A DNA stretch of 64,000 bases from Orbaceae bacterium lpD02 (GTDB taxonomy: Bacteria; Pseudomonadota; Gammaproteobacteria; Enterobacterales; Orbaceae): positions 682,001 to 746,000 of the forward strand of contig CP133960.1 in the NCBI GenBank assembly GCA_036251875.1. Direction: 5' to 3'. Positions 54,661 through 63,176 of the stretch are shown one piece after another. The stretch's first letter is position 1, and every line of letters begins with the position of its first letter. The position numbers and the translations under genes were made by a program. The notes beneath the pieces are model-generated. The model was not told where the DNA came from. It worked only from the letters and a program-made list of their open reading frames with translations, and ran no database searches.

Positions 54661-55161
54661 ATGGATAAATTCCCTCGCGATAAACAAAATGAATTGCTAA
54701 TAATGCTATATAACGTATTTCCTGATTATCTAACTGAGGAGCAATTTAATAAAGCGATTAATATGTTTGGCTCAGACATTAACTTTATGACTAATGTTTG
54801 GTATCTTTATAGCCATGGGTTAATTGAACAAGCGGTTACATTTTATTCTGATGATGGCTATTCTTTTAATAAGGCAAAATTAAAGATAACAAGAGATGGT
54901 ATCGACTTTATTAGAAATGATGGTGGATTAAAAGCAATACTAAATATTACAACGATTAAAATCCATGACGATACAATCGAAAAACTCACAGAAATTATAA
55001 ACAAATCTCAGCTATCGGAGGCAGAGAAGAAGACATTCGTTGGTAAACTGAAAGAGCTGCCTGCAGATGCCACAAAACATTTGGTATTTGAACTATTAAG
55101 CAAGGGTCTATCTCATGTTCCTGACGCATTTCAGATAATCTCATCATACATCCATTCTTGA
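54661..55161 (+). CDS. Hypothetical lysogen-expressed protein
   Basis: 166 residues, cytosolic and helical; DGIDFIRNDGGLKAIL in the middle follows a winged-helix-like start, and the end is helical (LPADATKHLVFELLSKGL). It is the third gene of the Mnt-like transcript. The spacer before it repeats one found before the gene at 53918 (ACAAAAAATAAGCCCT). No function assigned. Confidence 0.6.
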   Translation: MDKFPRDKQNELLIMLYNVFPDYLTEEQFNKAINMFGSDINFMTNVWYLYSHGLIEQAVTFYSDDGYSFNKAKLKITRDGIDFIRNDGGLKAILNITTIKIHDDTIEKLTEIINKSQLSEAEKKTFVGKLKELPADATKHLVFELLSKGLSHVPDAFQIISSYIHS

Positions 55162-55297
55162 TAAACTCGTGGTCGTCTCTAATTTTAGTGAGGCGGCCAT
55201 AGACATCACCAAATAATAATATCCAGCAGTCATCATGCCTATTTGTAGCAAAAATCATCCCATTTTTATGATGGAATACTATTGAGAATACTTTCAT
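54995..55297 (-). CDS. Small phage protein overlapping convergent gene
   Basis: 100 residues, MKVFSIVFHHKNGMIFATNR at the start, with a strong ribosome site (AAGGAAAA, 5 bases before the ATG). Its last 55 or so codons overlap the opposite-strand gene at 54661. The start region looks genuine; the overlapping tail may be incidental. Function unknown. Confidence 0.4.
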   Translation of the reverse strand: MKVFSIVFHHKNGMIFATNRHDDCWILLFGDVYGRLTKIRDDHEFIKNGCMMRLSEMRQEHEIDPCLIVQIPNVLWHLQAALSVYQRMSSSLPPIAEICL

Positions 55298-55314
55298 TAT
55301 TTTTCCTTAGATAA

Positions 55315-55337
55315 CAAAAAGCCCTCATGAGAGGGCT
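55315..55337 (-). terminator. Terminator after TagO-like gene
   Basis: Minus strand AGCCCTC-TCAT-GAGGGCT followed by TTTTG. Confidence 0.8.
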
Positions 55338-55385
55338 GTTTAGCTAGATTGCGTTTATTTTATCCTGGTGCAGATGGTTTCTATT

Positions 55386-56018
55386 TTACCAACCACATGC
55401 AGCCCTTAAGGGTTTTATTGCCTCATCAAGCCCAGTTAAAGTAAATGTAGTATTTACAGGGCTTTCACTGTATGGCGTTACTTGAATAAAATATTTATTT
55501 TTATCGCTTAGTTCTTTTATAAAGTCAGTTGTTTTTTTTACCCCTGGACCGCCCCATGCTCCGTCATAAAACATAGCTTCATGATCTGTTGATATACTCC
55601 ATGTTATATTAGATACTGCCTTCTCTGTATCAACTCTTGTTATTGGTGTTATTCTGTCAGATCCTAAAAATGTACCAAAACCAACATAAAGAACTGTTTT
55701 ATTTTCTTTGCAGCGTATAACTAGATAAGGGGTTGTATGATCATATCTAACTTGTATTGGAGCATCAGCATTAAGCATTAAAACTACTGTTTTGCTATCA
55801 TCAATTGGCGATGCATCCTCCTGAATTTTCCATTTACCCGTATCATTAGAAGTAACTTTAACTTCAGCTTTCGTTTCAAAAAGAACGTCGTAACAAGTTA
55901 GCCTGCTTTCTTTTTCTTTAATGTTTTTGCAAAAGTTGATTTTAGTTGATAGTTCATTATTTGAGGAGAAAGCATACCCAGCTAAAAACAAGAGTGAAAT
56001 TAGTATTTTTTTATTCAT
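55386..56018 (-). CDS. VasI/TagO-like exported protein
   Basis: 210 residues with a signal peptide (ISLLFLAGYAFS). RLTCYDVLFE, GKWKIQEDASPIDDSKTVVLMLNAD, YLVIRCKENKTVLYVGFGTFLG and the end FTLTGLDEAIKPLRAACGW match the VasI/TagO family, best known as a type VI secretion-associated protein. In a phage it is probably cargo. Co-oriented with and 8 bases downstream of the shorter exported gene. Confidence 0.75.
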   Translation of the reverse strand: MNKKILISLLFLAGYAFSSNNELSTKINFCKNIKEKESRLTCYDVLFETKAEVKVTSNDTGKWKIQEDASPIDDSKTVVLMLNADAPIQVRYDHTTPYLVIRCKENKTVLYVGFGTFLGSDRITPITRVDTEKAVSNITWSISTDHEAMFYDGAWGGPGVKKTTDFIKELSDKNKYFIQVTPYSESPVNTTFTLTGLDEAIKPLRAACGW

Positions 56019-56026
56019 ATTTATAC

Positions 56027-56509
56027 CTATTTAATAGCTTCACAGTGACTTTTTAATTGTGAATAAGCTTTTTTAAATCCTAATAGAGAAAAGGTAAAAT
56101 CTTTTGTCCCTTTAGGATATTCAGCTCTAATAATTAATTTATTGCCGTTTTCGACCAGCTTGTTGATTTCATCCAAATTTGAATAGCTATAATTAATCTC
56201 AGTTGTAACCCACTCCATTTCGAATGGTTTGTTTTTATCCACTCTAAGAATAAATTTAACTTTATTACCAACCTGATTTTTATTAGGAATATCAAGCAAA
56301 GACATTGATGTTAAGCTAGTTGAATTGCAATTAAATATCAATCCTGCACTATTATTTCGTTTTTTTGTGGTATCTACAGCCATAATCATCACGGTTTTTT
56401 TATCAGTAATTGGATCTACTTTTGAATCAACCGCCCAATCTCCAAATTTCACCATACTTGAAAAAGCCAAAAACGGAAAACATGCTAAAACAAAAATTAA
56501 TTTCTTCAC
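56027..56509 (-). CDS. Exported protein related to the TagO-like neighbour
   Basis: 160 residues with signal peptide (IFVLACFPFLAFS). GDWAVDSKVDPITDKKTVMIM and the end FSLLGFKKAYSQLKSHCEAI have the same layout as the neighbour (KTVVLMLN; TLTGLDEAIKPLRAACG), so the two may be diverged paralogues. Function unknown; probably lysogenic cargo. Confidence 0.6.
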   Translation of the reverse strand: MKKLIFVLACFPFLAFSSMVKFGDWAVDSKVDPITDKKTVMIMAVDTTKKRNNSAGLIFNCNSTSLTSMSLLDIPNKNQVGNKVKFILRVDKNKPFEMEWVTTEINYSYSNLDEINKLVENGNKLIIRAEYPKGTKDFTFSLLGFKKAYSQLKSHCEAIK

Positions 56510-56561
56510 GCTGCTACCTCATAAATTAAAGTAGCAGCATTTTACCACTCTCTAATGAAAA

Positions 56562-59500
56562 TTAAAGTTTAGCTTTGATATTTGTTGAGTTTTTCATCGC
56601 ATTCCAAACCTCTCCGCTATGATTTTGAATACCATTAGCTACTTCACTAACGGCCCATTTAACAATTCGTTTATCGCGATCAATGTCTGGTTGCCCAATT
56701 TGTGCGTTACCAACATTATTTTCAACAATAAAAGTCCACTCAAGAGCCGTTGCACTATTAGATGCCGAGGCACTCCGAATATCCTTATTACTAAGAACTT
56801 TTCCATTTTCACCGGGTATCATATATTGACGCCCACCTGACATTAATATCTCTGGTTTGCCACCCTCTCCAGTTCTATACATTGAATTAGCATTAACCGA
56901 TCCCCCATGCTCGCGACCTCCGCCATAGCTTAATGATGAAATACTTGAAGCTATTTGTGCTCCTTGTGCGGCTGCTTGAGCCATAAATGCAAAATTAGTA
57001 GGCCATGGTGCTGAGGATGCATTAGATATTGCTGTTTGTAAATTTAGCGCCGCATTGGCGATAGCGAAACCTTTACTTACTGCAAACATTGCCTTGTAAG
57101 CAGTACTTTGCTCATTTGAGAATGTTTTGGTTAAATCAGCTAAACCACCAAACAGATCGCTTGATGAACTCAATATTGCTTGCGTATTCGCAAGTCTTGC
57201 TGCGACTTCGTCATCTTCAATCTTCTTACGTGTTTTTGCTCCATCTTCAACAATTGCATTGTAGGCATCTTGATATAGCTGTTCGTCAGCAAGCCCTGTG
57301 TCTCGCCAAGCGTTTAACATATCAAGTTTTATAGACTCGTCATTATCTATCTTTTCAAGATCTGTCATGCCGTTATCAACTTGCTCTTTTGCGAAAGTTC
57401 GCCCTTCCTTGGCTGCTTGTAAATTTTCATACTCTTTAGTAAGAGCGACTATTTTGTTTATTTCCTCTTGAGTTCCATTGGTACTTTTAGCATCTTGTAA
57501 TGCCTTTAATTCCTTAGCATCAGCAATGGCACCTTTTACCTCAAGCCTTGCTACGGCAATATTATTCTCAAGCTCTTTTATTTTGGAAGCTGCTGAGCTA
57601 GTTTTTCCTGCACCGTCATTATTAACTTCGTAAAGCTGGGATAGCGCAGCTATTAATGGGTAAACTTGCTCTGGTAGACCCTCAATATTTCCTTTTAATA
57701 AATCCCCAGATTGAACAGCTTTAAATAATGACGCTTGATATTTACCAGCATCATCACCAAGAGTAGATAATACACCTTGATAAATATATGCTTGTTTGGT
57801 TAAGCCTTTTTGTTTTAATTCAGCTATTTCAGTTTCTTGCGCTAACTTAGCAATATTTTTAGTTATACTATCAGTTGCGTCTTTACTGAATGCTTCGTTT
57901 AGAACATTTGTTGAACCTGCTAGATTATCTGTTGCATTAGCGGCTTCGTTAGATATTTTATTATAATTATCTAATGTGGTTTTTTGCTCAGTTAAAGCTT
58001 GCCCTATTTTATCTTGCGCAGCTAGCAATAACTTCAATTGGTTTTGGTATCGTTCACCATGCCCTTCAACGTTAAACTGCGCTGCAGCATCAGCTTCAGC
58101 TTGCTTAAATTCATTTACCTTATCTGTTGCTTTATCATATTGCTTTTGCTGCTCCGCAATATCCTCAGAAAGCCTAACCTTTGCGGCTTCTCTTTGAATA
58201 TTATTCATTTTTTTATAAGCGGCAGTTAAGCTACCTATATCTATAGCTAAATTTATAGCTTTTTCTCTCGCTGCTTCAGCGCTAGCCGACCAACTCATGA
58301 AAGCCCCCGCAGCAATTAACAAAATTCCAGCAGGGCCACCTAACATTGACATAGCGCCTTTTAATCCATTTGCGGCGACTGTTGATACTTTGGTAGCTGT
58401 AGCGAGTCTTGCTTGAGCGGCTGTTTCTTTATCAATTAAAATAGTTCTTTGAGCTTCAATAGCATTTAGTTGCTGATTAATTCCTTTTAATTGAAATTTC
58501 GATGTTGTTATGGCTTTTGTCGCTAATAGATTTTGTTTTCTTACAGTTAACGCTCTACCTTCTGTTTCTAAAGCTATTAACTCATCAGCTACTAATTTTT
58601 TAGTCGCGGCTGACTCTTGTAATGTCGCAATAACTTTCTCTGCACTTTGCTTAGTTGCTGCTGCCATTGATGTAATATATTTGCCTGCATAAACCGCAGC
58701 TAGAATGCCCAAGCCATTAGCTAAAATATCGACATGCTGAGAAACTAGCACAAGAGAATCAACAAGTAACCCTGTCGCGCCAGTTGAGTTATTCAGCTCT
58801 CCTAGATATTTTTTTAGATTATTAGTTACGCGTGTTAAACCATCATTAACCGTATTTCGCATGTTATCAGCAAGCTTAGCTGTTTCATCTTGCGCCGAAA
58901 TCATTGCTTGGGAAAATTGTTGCATAGATAATTTACCGCTATCAGCCATGCTTCTAACTTCTGATTCGGTTTTATTTAGCTGTGAGCCGAGTGTTTTTAA
59001 TATGCTTGGCATGGCATTAAATACAGCCATAGCTTCAACACCAGACAATTTGCCTTTCATTTGTGCTTTAGTTAATGCATTAATAGCTGACTCAGCGCCC
59101 ATCGAACTAGTTTTATTGATGGTCATTAAATTTGATAATGTATCAATATAATCCAATGTATCATTAGTGCTATAGCCTAACTCTTTCATCGAATTGGATA
59201 GCTTAATATATAACTCTGATGATTCCTCTATGCTGCGCCCATTACGGTTTGAAGTTTCAAGTAGCTTATCCATTATATCTTTGGTTTGTGAAACTGTAGC
59301 ACCAGTATTACCGATTCTATCTTCCAGTTCATTCCAGCCTTGAGCATAAGCTAGTATTTGGCTTGATACTAGAGCAGCACTAACCGCCTTAGCAACAGTG
59401 GTGAGTTTACCTAGTGAATTGCCTGCGCTTGCTGCTGATGATTCTACCTTCTTAAGCCCTTTGGCTGCTATTTCGCCATTGTCATTTAACTTTAGTAACT

Positions 59501-59588
59501 GCTCTCTAACTTTACCTGAGTTTTCAAGTAAGTTTTTAGTATCAAGTGATACCTCGTAAACTATATTACCTTCTGTATAAGTCGCCAT
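56562..59588 (-). CDS. Phage tail tape measure protein
   Basis: 1008 residues, the longest phage gene here. It begins with a tape measure domain (VEAMAVFNAMPSILKTLGSQLNKTESEVRSMADSGKLS), followed by hydrophobic stretches and long coiled coils (AEARLEVKGAIADAKELKAL region). Tape measure length sets tail length: about 1000 residues suggests a long siphovirus tail. It is transcribed after the tail assembly chaperone-like gene, with one cargo gene between. Confidence 0.88.
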   Translation of the reverse strand: MATYTEGNIVYEVSLDTKNLLENSGKVREQLLKLNDNGEIAAKGLKKVESSAASAGNSLGKLTTVAKAVSAALVSSQILAYAQGWNELEDRIGNTGATVSQTKDIMDKLLETSNRNGRSIEESSELYIKLSNSMKELGYSTNDTLDYIDTLSNLMTINKTSSMGAESAINALTKAQMKGKLSGVEAMAVFNAMPSILKTLGSQLNKTESEVRSMADSGKLSMQQFSQAMISAQDETAKLADNMRNTVNDGLTRVTNNLKKYLGELNNSTGATGLLVDSLVLVSQHVDILANGLGILAAVYAGKYITSMAAATKQSAEKVIATLQESAATKKLVADELIALETEGRALTVRKQNLLATKAITTSKFQLKGINQQLNAIEAQRTILIDKETAAQARLATATKVSTVAANGLKGAMSMLGGPAGILLIAAGAFMSWSASAEAAREKAINLAIDIGSLTAAYKKMNNIQREAAKVRLSEDIAEQQKQYDKATDKVNEFKQAEADAAAQFNVEGHGERYQNQLKLLLAAQDKIGQALTEQKTTLDNYNKISNEAANATDNLAGSTNVLNEAFSKDATDSITKNIAKLAQETEIAELKQKGLTKQAYIYQGVLSTLGDDAGKYQASLFKAVQSGDLLKGNIEGLPEQVYPLIAALSQLYEVNNDGAGKTSSAASKIKELENNIAVARLEVKGAIADAKELKALQDAKSTNGTQEEINKIVALTKEYENLQAAKEGRTFAKEQVDNGMTDLEKIDNDESIKLDMLNAWRDTGLADEQLYQDAYNAIVEDGAKTRKKIEDDEVAARLANTQAILSSSSDLFGGLADLTKTFSNEQSTAYKAMFAVSKGFAIANAALNLQTAISNASSAPWPTNFAFMAQAAAQGAQIASSISSLSYGGGREHGGSVNANSMYRTGEGGKPEILMSGGRQYMIPGENGKVLSNKDIRSASASNSATALEWTFIVENNVGNAQIGQPDIDRDKRIVKWAVSEVANGIQNHSGEVWNAMKNSTNIKAKL

Positions 59589-59601
59589 TTATTCACCCAC
59601 T

Positions 59602-59620
59602 AAAAAACCGCACTAGGCGG
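59602..59620 (-). terminator. Terminator after KilA-N gene
   Basis: Minus strand CCGC-CTAGT-GCGG then TTTTTT, overlapping the KilA-N stop codon. Confidence 0.75.
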
Positions 59621-60350
59621 CTAAGATAAATTTCATTTGTCCTTGAATGTTAAAGATGGTTGAGCATCTCGCTTCAAAGTCTTTATAGTCAATACAACCT
59701 TTTGCAATAGTCGTTATAGCGATTAACTGATCTTCTACTGACTTTAAAGCCTCAGGTTTTAAATACTGATGGATCTTGTCACCTTTATTTAATTTGTCTT
59801 TAATGCTTTTATAAACAAATTTAGGTAACACGATTCCATATACCCATTTTTGAGTAATTAGCCCGAATAATGCAGGACAGCCTCCAATATGATTATTGAA
59901 TGGTAAACTGGTCATTTTAGATAATGCTTGATAGAACGGATCTTGAAATTTCTTATCCCATGATTGAGGCTTTCTATGTGTTAAAATTGCCATAACTTGT
60001 TCATCGGTGTAACTGACTTTCTGTGAGCGAATTAATTTATCTATTTGTAAATCGCACCAAACTCCAAAATCATCAGATAACCACCGAGCAAATGCTACCG
60101 CTAACTTTGGATGAAACCATGTTCCTGATTTTGCTCCACCTCTAGTTGTTTTAACTAACTCAAAGTCCGATTTTCGGACATCGAACCCTAGAGCCTTAGC
60201 TAGCGCATCAATATAACTACCCGTACTTGGAAGCTCTAACCATTTAGCTGGTTTTTTACCAAACTTTTTTGCTGCTTCAGTTGCATTTATCCACCCATCA
60301 TTATTAAAGCCTACTTGATGTCCCTTAAAATCAAATTTAATAATATTCAT
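59613..60350 (-). CDS. KilA-N domain protein
   Basis: 245 residues; ATG at 60350 starts the homologous part. The KilA-N domain is clear: GWINATEAAKKFGKKPAKWLEL, then GTWFHPKLAVAFARWLSDDFGVWCDLQI. KilA-N proteins bind DNA and often act as antirepressors or toxins in phages. It interrupts the tail genes between the tail assembly protein and tape measure and has its own terminator, so it is likely an independent cargo unit. Confidence 0.82.
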   Translation of the reverse strand: MNIIKFDFKGHQVGFNNDGWINATEAAKKFGKKPAKWLELPSTGSYIDALAKALGFDVRKSDFELVKTTRGGAKSGTWFHPKLAVAFARWLSDDFGVWCDLQIDKLIRSQKVSYTDEQVMAILTHRKPQSWDKKFQDPFYQALSKMTSLPFNNHIGGCPALFGLITQKWVYGIVLPKFVYKSIKDKLNKGDKIHQYLKPEALKSVEDQLIAITTIAKGCIDYKDFEARCSTIFNIQGQMKFILAA

Positions 60351-60483
60351 TTGCTTTTTCCTTTTAGAAATGAACCCTAGTCGCAAAGAAAATAGCCCAC
60401 AACAGGAAAGCAATAACCTAACTACTTTCATAGGGTTCATTTCTAATAGGGTTGTGATTGTTACTGCCTAGCGACAGGCATAA

Positions 60484-60500
60484 AAAAAGCGACCAAAGCC
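60484..60500 (-). terminator. Terminator after tail assembly protein
   Basis: Minus strand AGCG-GCTTTGGT-CGCT then TTTTTTT. The stem is short, so it is weaker than its neighbours. Confidence 0.5.
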
Positions 60501-60504
60501 GCTG

Positions 60505-61128
60505 TCATTGATATGTTTTAAGTCGTTCCGCTCGTCGTTTTTCGTAAGCGTCCATCACGCTATCGTATTCTTTCGCGGTAAAGCCATCATTGTCTGGATA
60601 TTTATTTGCCATCAGAATAATATACTCAGTCATTGTGAGCCTCATTGCGTCATTAAGCGATAAGCCTAAATGAACACGAGCATTACTGATGTATTGGTTT
60701 ACATCAAATTTTGGTTGGTATTGCTTAACTTCGTTACGTTGAGATACTCTTATATTCGCATGGCCACTTATACCGTATTTCAAAAGCGATATGGCTATGT
60801 TTATTTTAGTATCCGAACTTAGCGCTAATTCGCTTGCATCTTCATCACAGCAGCAATCAATCACTAAACTAGCTAGCTTTTCTTGTCGCTTTATATGTGT
60901 TTTTATTTCTTTAGTTACTAATTTATTCATGCTCTTATTAAATGATTGTAATAATTGCATGTGCCGGTTATTGACGAGGGTTGAATAGATATCAATAATT
61001 TGCTCTGAATCTCCAATTTTTGAGATATTTTCAAATGATGGAGTTAGTTTAAACTCTATATTTTTATCGCTTAAAAATCCCTTTAACCTTTGTTTTATTA
61101 ATATTTCGCCTATATCAACCCTTATCAT
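60505..61128 (-). CDS. Putative tail assembly chaperone
   Basis: 207 residues, between tail tube and tape measure, the place of lambda gpG/gpGT. It is largely helical with RVHLGLSLNDAMRLTMTEYIILM near the C-terminus. Two cysteines sit side by side in DCCCDED. I see no obvious programmed frameshift. The role is inferred from gene order. Confidence 0.6.
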   Translation of the reverse strand: MIRVDIGEILIKQRLKGFLSDKNIEFKLTPSFENISKIGDSEQIIDIYSTLVNNRHMQLLQSFNKSMNKLVTKEIKTHIKRQEKLASLVIDCCCDEDASELALSSDTKINIAISLLKYGISGHANIRVSQRNEVKQYQPKFDVNQYISNARVHLGLSLNDAMRLTMTEYIILMANKYPDNDGFTAKEYDSVMDAYEKRRAERLKTYQ

Positions 61129-61131
61129 TGA

Positions 61132-61635
61132 TTAATCCCCTGTTACATTACTAGTGGTAACTGATGTGATTTTAACGGTTTGAGAAGCGGCTACTTTAAA
61201 CTCTAACGATGCGCTAACGATATCATTCGATCCACCACTCCAGCTTAATGACGTGATTGCCATATACCCAACAAACGTATTATTGCCATACATTAAACGC
61301 ACCCATATACTCGGTTGTCTCTTATTTGAAATTTCTGTTACAAAATATCGTTCCAACTTATAGAAACCGTACTCATCAAGCTTATCATTGATTCTAACTT
61401 CGCCTTCAAATGAGAGTGCAATATCGGCATTAGTCACGATAGCTTCAACAAAGCCACCTTGGTCATCTGCATCACTTGTAACAGTATTTGGACTGTAATC
61501 CAAGCCTTTCGACGTCCCCGCCATTAGTGCTTTCCAATCAGCTTCCTTTGGCGTTGAATCAGGGCAACCGTCACAAACTTCCAGCACCACGGCAGCCCCA
61601 AATAATTTATTATTCTGTAGTTCACATACAGCCAT
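61132..61635 (-). CDS. Major tail tube protein
   Basis: 167 residues, strong RBS AGGAGA. MAVCELQNNKLFGAAVVLEVCDGCP starts a beta-rich protein; LKALMAGTSKGLDYSPNTVTSD-like and the end of strands with an Ala/Ser-rich tail are typical of siphovirus tube proteins. Position after the tail terminator gene supports it. Confidence 0.75.
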   Translation of the reverse strand: MAVCELQNNKLFGAAVVLEVCDGCPDSTPKEADWKALMAGTSKGLDYSPNTVTSDADDQGGFVEAIVTNADIALSFEGEVRINDKLDEYGFYKLERYFVTEISNKRQPSIWVRLMYGNNTFVGYMAITSLSWSGGSNDIVSASLEFKVAASQTVKITSVTTSNVTGD

Positions 61636-61649
61636 GTCATTCTCCTAAA

Positions 61650-61670
61650 TAAAAAAACCGCCGAAGCGGT
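61650..61670 (-). terminator. Terminator upstream of tail tube gene
   Basis: Minus strand ACCGC-TTC-GGCGGT (stem with tight loop) followed by TTTTTTTAT. Confidence 0.8.
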
Positions 61671-61680
61671 ATGTAATTGT

Positions 61681-62052
61681 TTAATTCCCGTGTTTTATGG
61701 ACACCTGTAATCGATAAACGATTCTACTATCCTCAGTTGTTATTGGCGTCGGTATTGCTCCTACTACCTGAATTGAGCCTAAACACTCATCAAATTGATT
61801 TTTCATGATGTAATCAACAATATTAGTAACTAAGTCATCAATGCTCTCAGGGTCGTTATCTGGCGCGATAAAATCGACTAATACATGATATTCATTACCT
61901 AACGTACTGCTTAATATAGAGCCGCCATTAGGTCTAAATACAATATAGGTTTTATCCTTTCCTTTATCTTTCCAAATTAGATACTGAATAACGGCATTAC
62001 TAATAGAGCCAGATTTGGCAAGATACTCCCTAAGCTGCTTATACATCTTCAT
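61681..62052 (-). CDS. Putative tail terminator protein (gpU-like)
   Basis: 123 residues. LIWKDKGKDKTYIVFRPNGGS and the middle HVLVDFIAPDNDPES followed by LVTNIVDYIMKN resemble minor tail proteins that cap the tail tube. The place between the head-tail genes and the tube supports this. Overlaps the next gene by 4 bases. Confidence 0.65.
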   Translation of the reverse strand: MKMYKQLREYLAKSGSISNAVIQYLIWKDKGKDKTYIVFRPNGGSILSSTLGNEYHVLVDFIAPDNDPESIDDLVTNIVDYIMKNQFDECLGSIQVVGAIPTPITTEDSRIVYRLQVSIKHGN

Positions 62053-62417
62053 AATGCCATTTCCTTTCTTATTACTTCATCTCTAAGCCTTGCTGTATCT
62101 TCAAATCCTTTGTTCAAAAAGTCTTTCTTGGCTGTTGCTCGTTTAAATGCCATATGAATACTAGGATCAGCAACATAAGCCGCATAGTTAGCTGAATAGC
62201 CAACACGGCCTGTAATCAAACCCTTTTTAACCGATACTTCACGGAACTGGCTATTAATTAATGTTGATGTATCAATAGGAGTGTAAATAGCGGCTTGAGC
62301 AGCGCCAATCATTAATGTTGCTTGTATGGCTCTTACTGCTTTACGTCCTTGAACATCTTCAATAATTGCATTAAGCCTATCAATGCTTTGCTTAACGCCT
62401 TTCACATTAACACCCAT
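62049..62417 (-). CDS. Tail completion protein (HK97 gp10-like)
   Basis: 122 residues. VKQSIDRLNAIIEDVQGRKAVRAIQAT, then TPIDTSTLINSQF and the YSANYAAYVADPS motif match HK97 gp10-type tail completion proteins. Overlaps the tail terminator gene by four bases. Confidence 0.75.
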   Translation of the reverse strand: MGVNVKGVKQSIDRLNAIIEDVQGRKAVRAIQATLMIGAAQAAIYTPIDTSTLINSQFREVSVKKGLITGRVGYSANYAAYVADPSIHMAFKRATAKKDFLNKGFEDTARLRDEVIRKEMAL

Positions 62418-62418
62418 A

Positions 62419-62763
62419 TCACACCGCCGTTATTAGTGTAAAATCATCAGCTAAACGCCCGAAAGTATCAGCATATCGAATGATATGCCTAATCCTATCT
62501 GCCCCAGCTTTTATTGGGTCAACTTCAATGCTTTCGCCAAATAAAATATAATCATCTACCTTGGCTTTATCATACTCAGTCCAGAATGTGTTTTTAACCG
62601 CAAACCCTAAACCGATATTATTAAGCTTATTAGATGCCTCCATGCCATAATCACAAGTGATTATTTCCGGTCCGCTGAATGTTTTTTTACTATATTCATC
62701 TTCACCTATGCATCGCCAAATAGTAGCTTTTGCTGTGTATGACCAGTTAGCTAAATCAGACAT
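62419..62763 (-). CDS. Head-tail joining protein
   Basis: 114 residues, beta-rich. WSYTAKATIWRC and YILFGESIEVDPIKAGADRI fit head-tail connector (stopper) proteins by size and order. No family named with confidence. Confidence 0.6.
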   Translation of the reverse strand: MSDLANWSYTAKATIWRCIGEDEYSKKTFSGPEIITCDYGMEASNKLNNIGLGFAVKNTFWTEYDKAKVDDYILFGESIEVDPIKAGADRIRHIIRYADTFGRLADDFTLITAV

Positions 62764-62766
62764 GAA

Positions 62767-63144
62767 TCACCCCCTGATTACATTAAACTGTAATAAACTA
62801 TTACTTCTAACGATAGGAAGTGCCAAGGTGCATTCTTTCGTATCTAACTTACTTAACATTGACAGCAAAGATGATCTCCCATCATCAAAATATTGGTAAG
62901 AACGAGAAGCACCCGACGGGGCAGATTCTGATGATACTTTTCTTACATCTGACGATGAGAGCAAGAGCATAACGGAATACATTTTAATAAGCTTAATGAC
63001 ATAATCCGAATAACCTGTAGCATCAAGGCAACCATCAATAGTATTAACGAGCGATATCAGTGACTCCAAAATGAAATCAGTTGCTACAAATCCCATTGAA
63101 GATAGCTGTTGTTTTGCCTGCTCTAATGTAATTTCGATTGACAT
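62767..63144 (-). CDS. Head-tail connector / adaptor protein
   Basis: 125 residues, mostly helical. YSDYVIKLIKMYSVMLLL and the Ser-rich SSSDVRKVSSESAPSGASRSYQYF are seen in adaptor-like proteins that follow capsid genes. The assignment rests on position just after the capsid gene. Confidence 0.6.
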   Translation of the reverse strand: MSIEITLEQAKQQLSSMGFVATDFILESLISLVNTIDGCLDATGYSDYVIKLIKMYSVMLLLSSSDVRKVSSESAPSGASRSYQYFDDGRSSLLSMLSKLDTKECTLALPIVRSNSLLQFNVIRG

Positions 63145-63157
63145 AATTCACCTAAAG

Positions 63158-63175
63158 AAAGGGGCGAACCCCTTT
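63158..63175. terminator. Hairpin after capsid gene
   Basis: AAAGGGG-CGAA-CCCCTTT stem; on the minus strand the loop is TTCG and it is followed by CTTTAGG. A stable tetraloop hairpin, T tract poor. Confidence 0.55.
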
Positions 63176-63176
63176 A

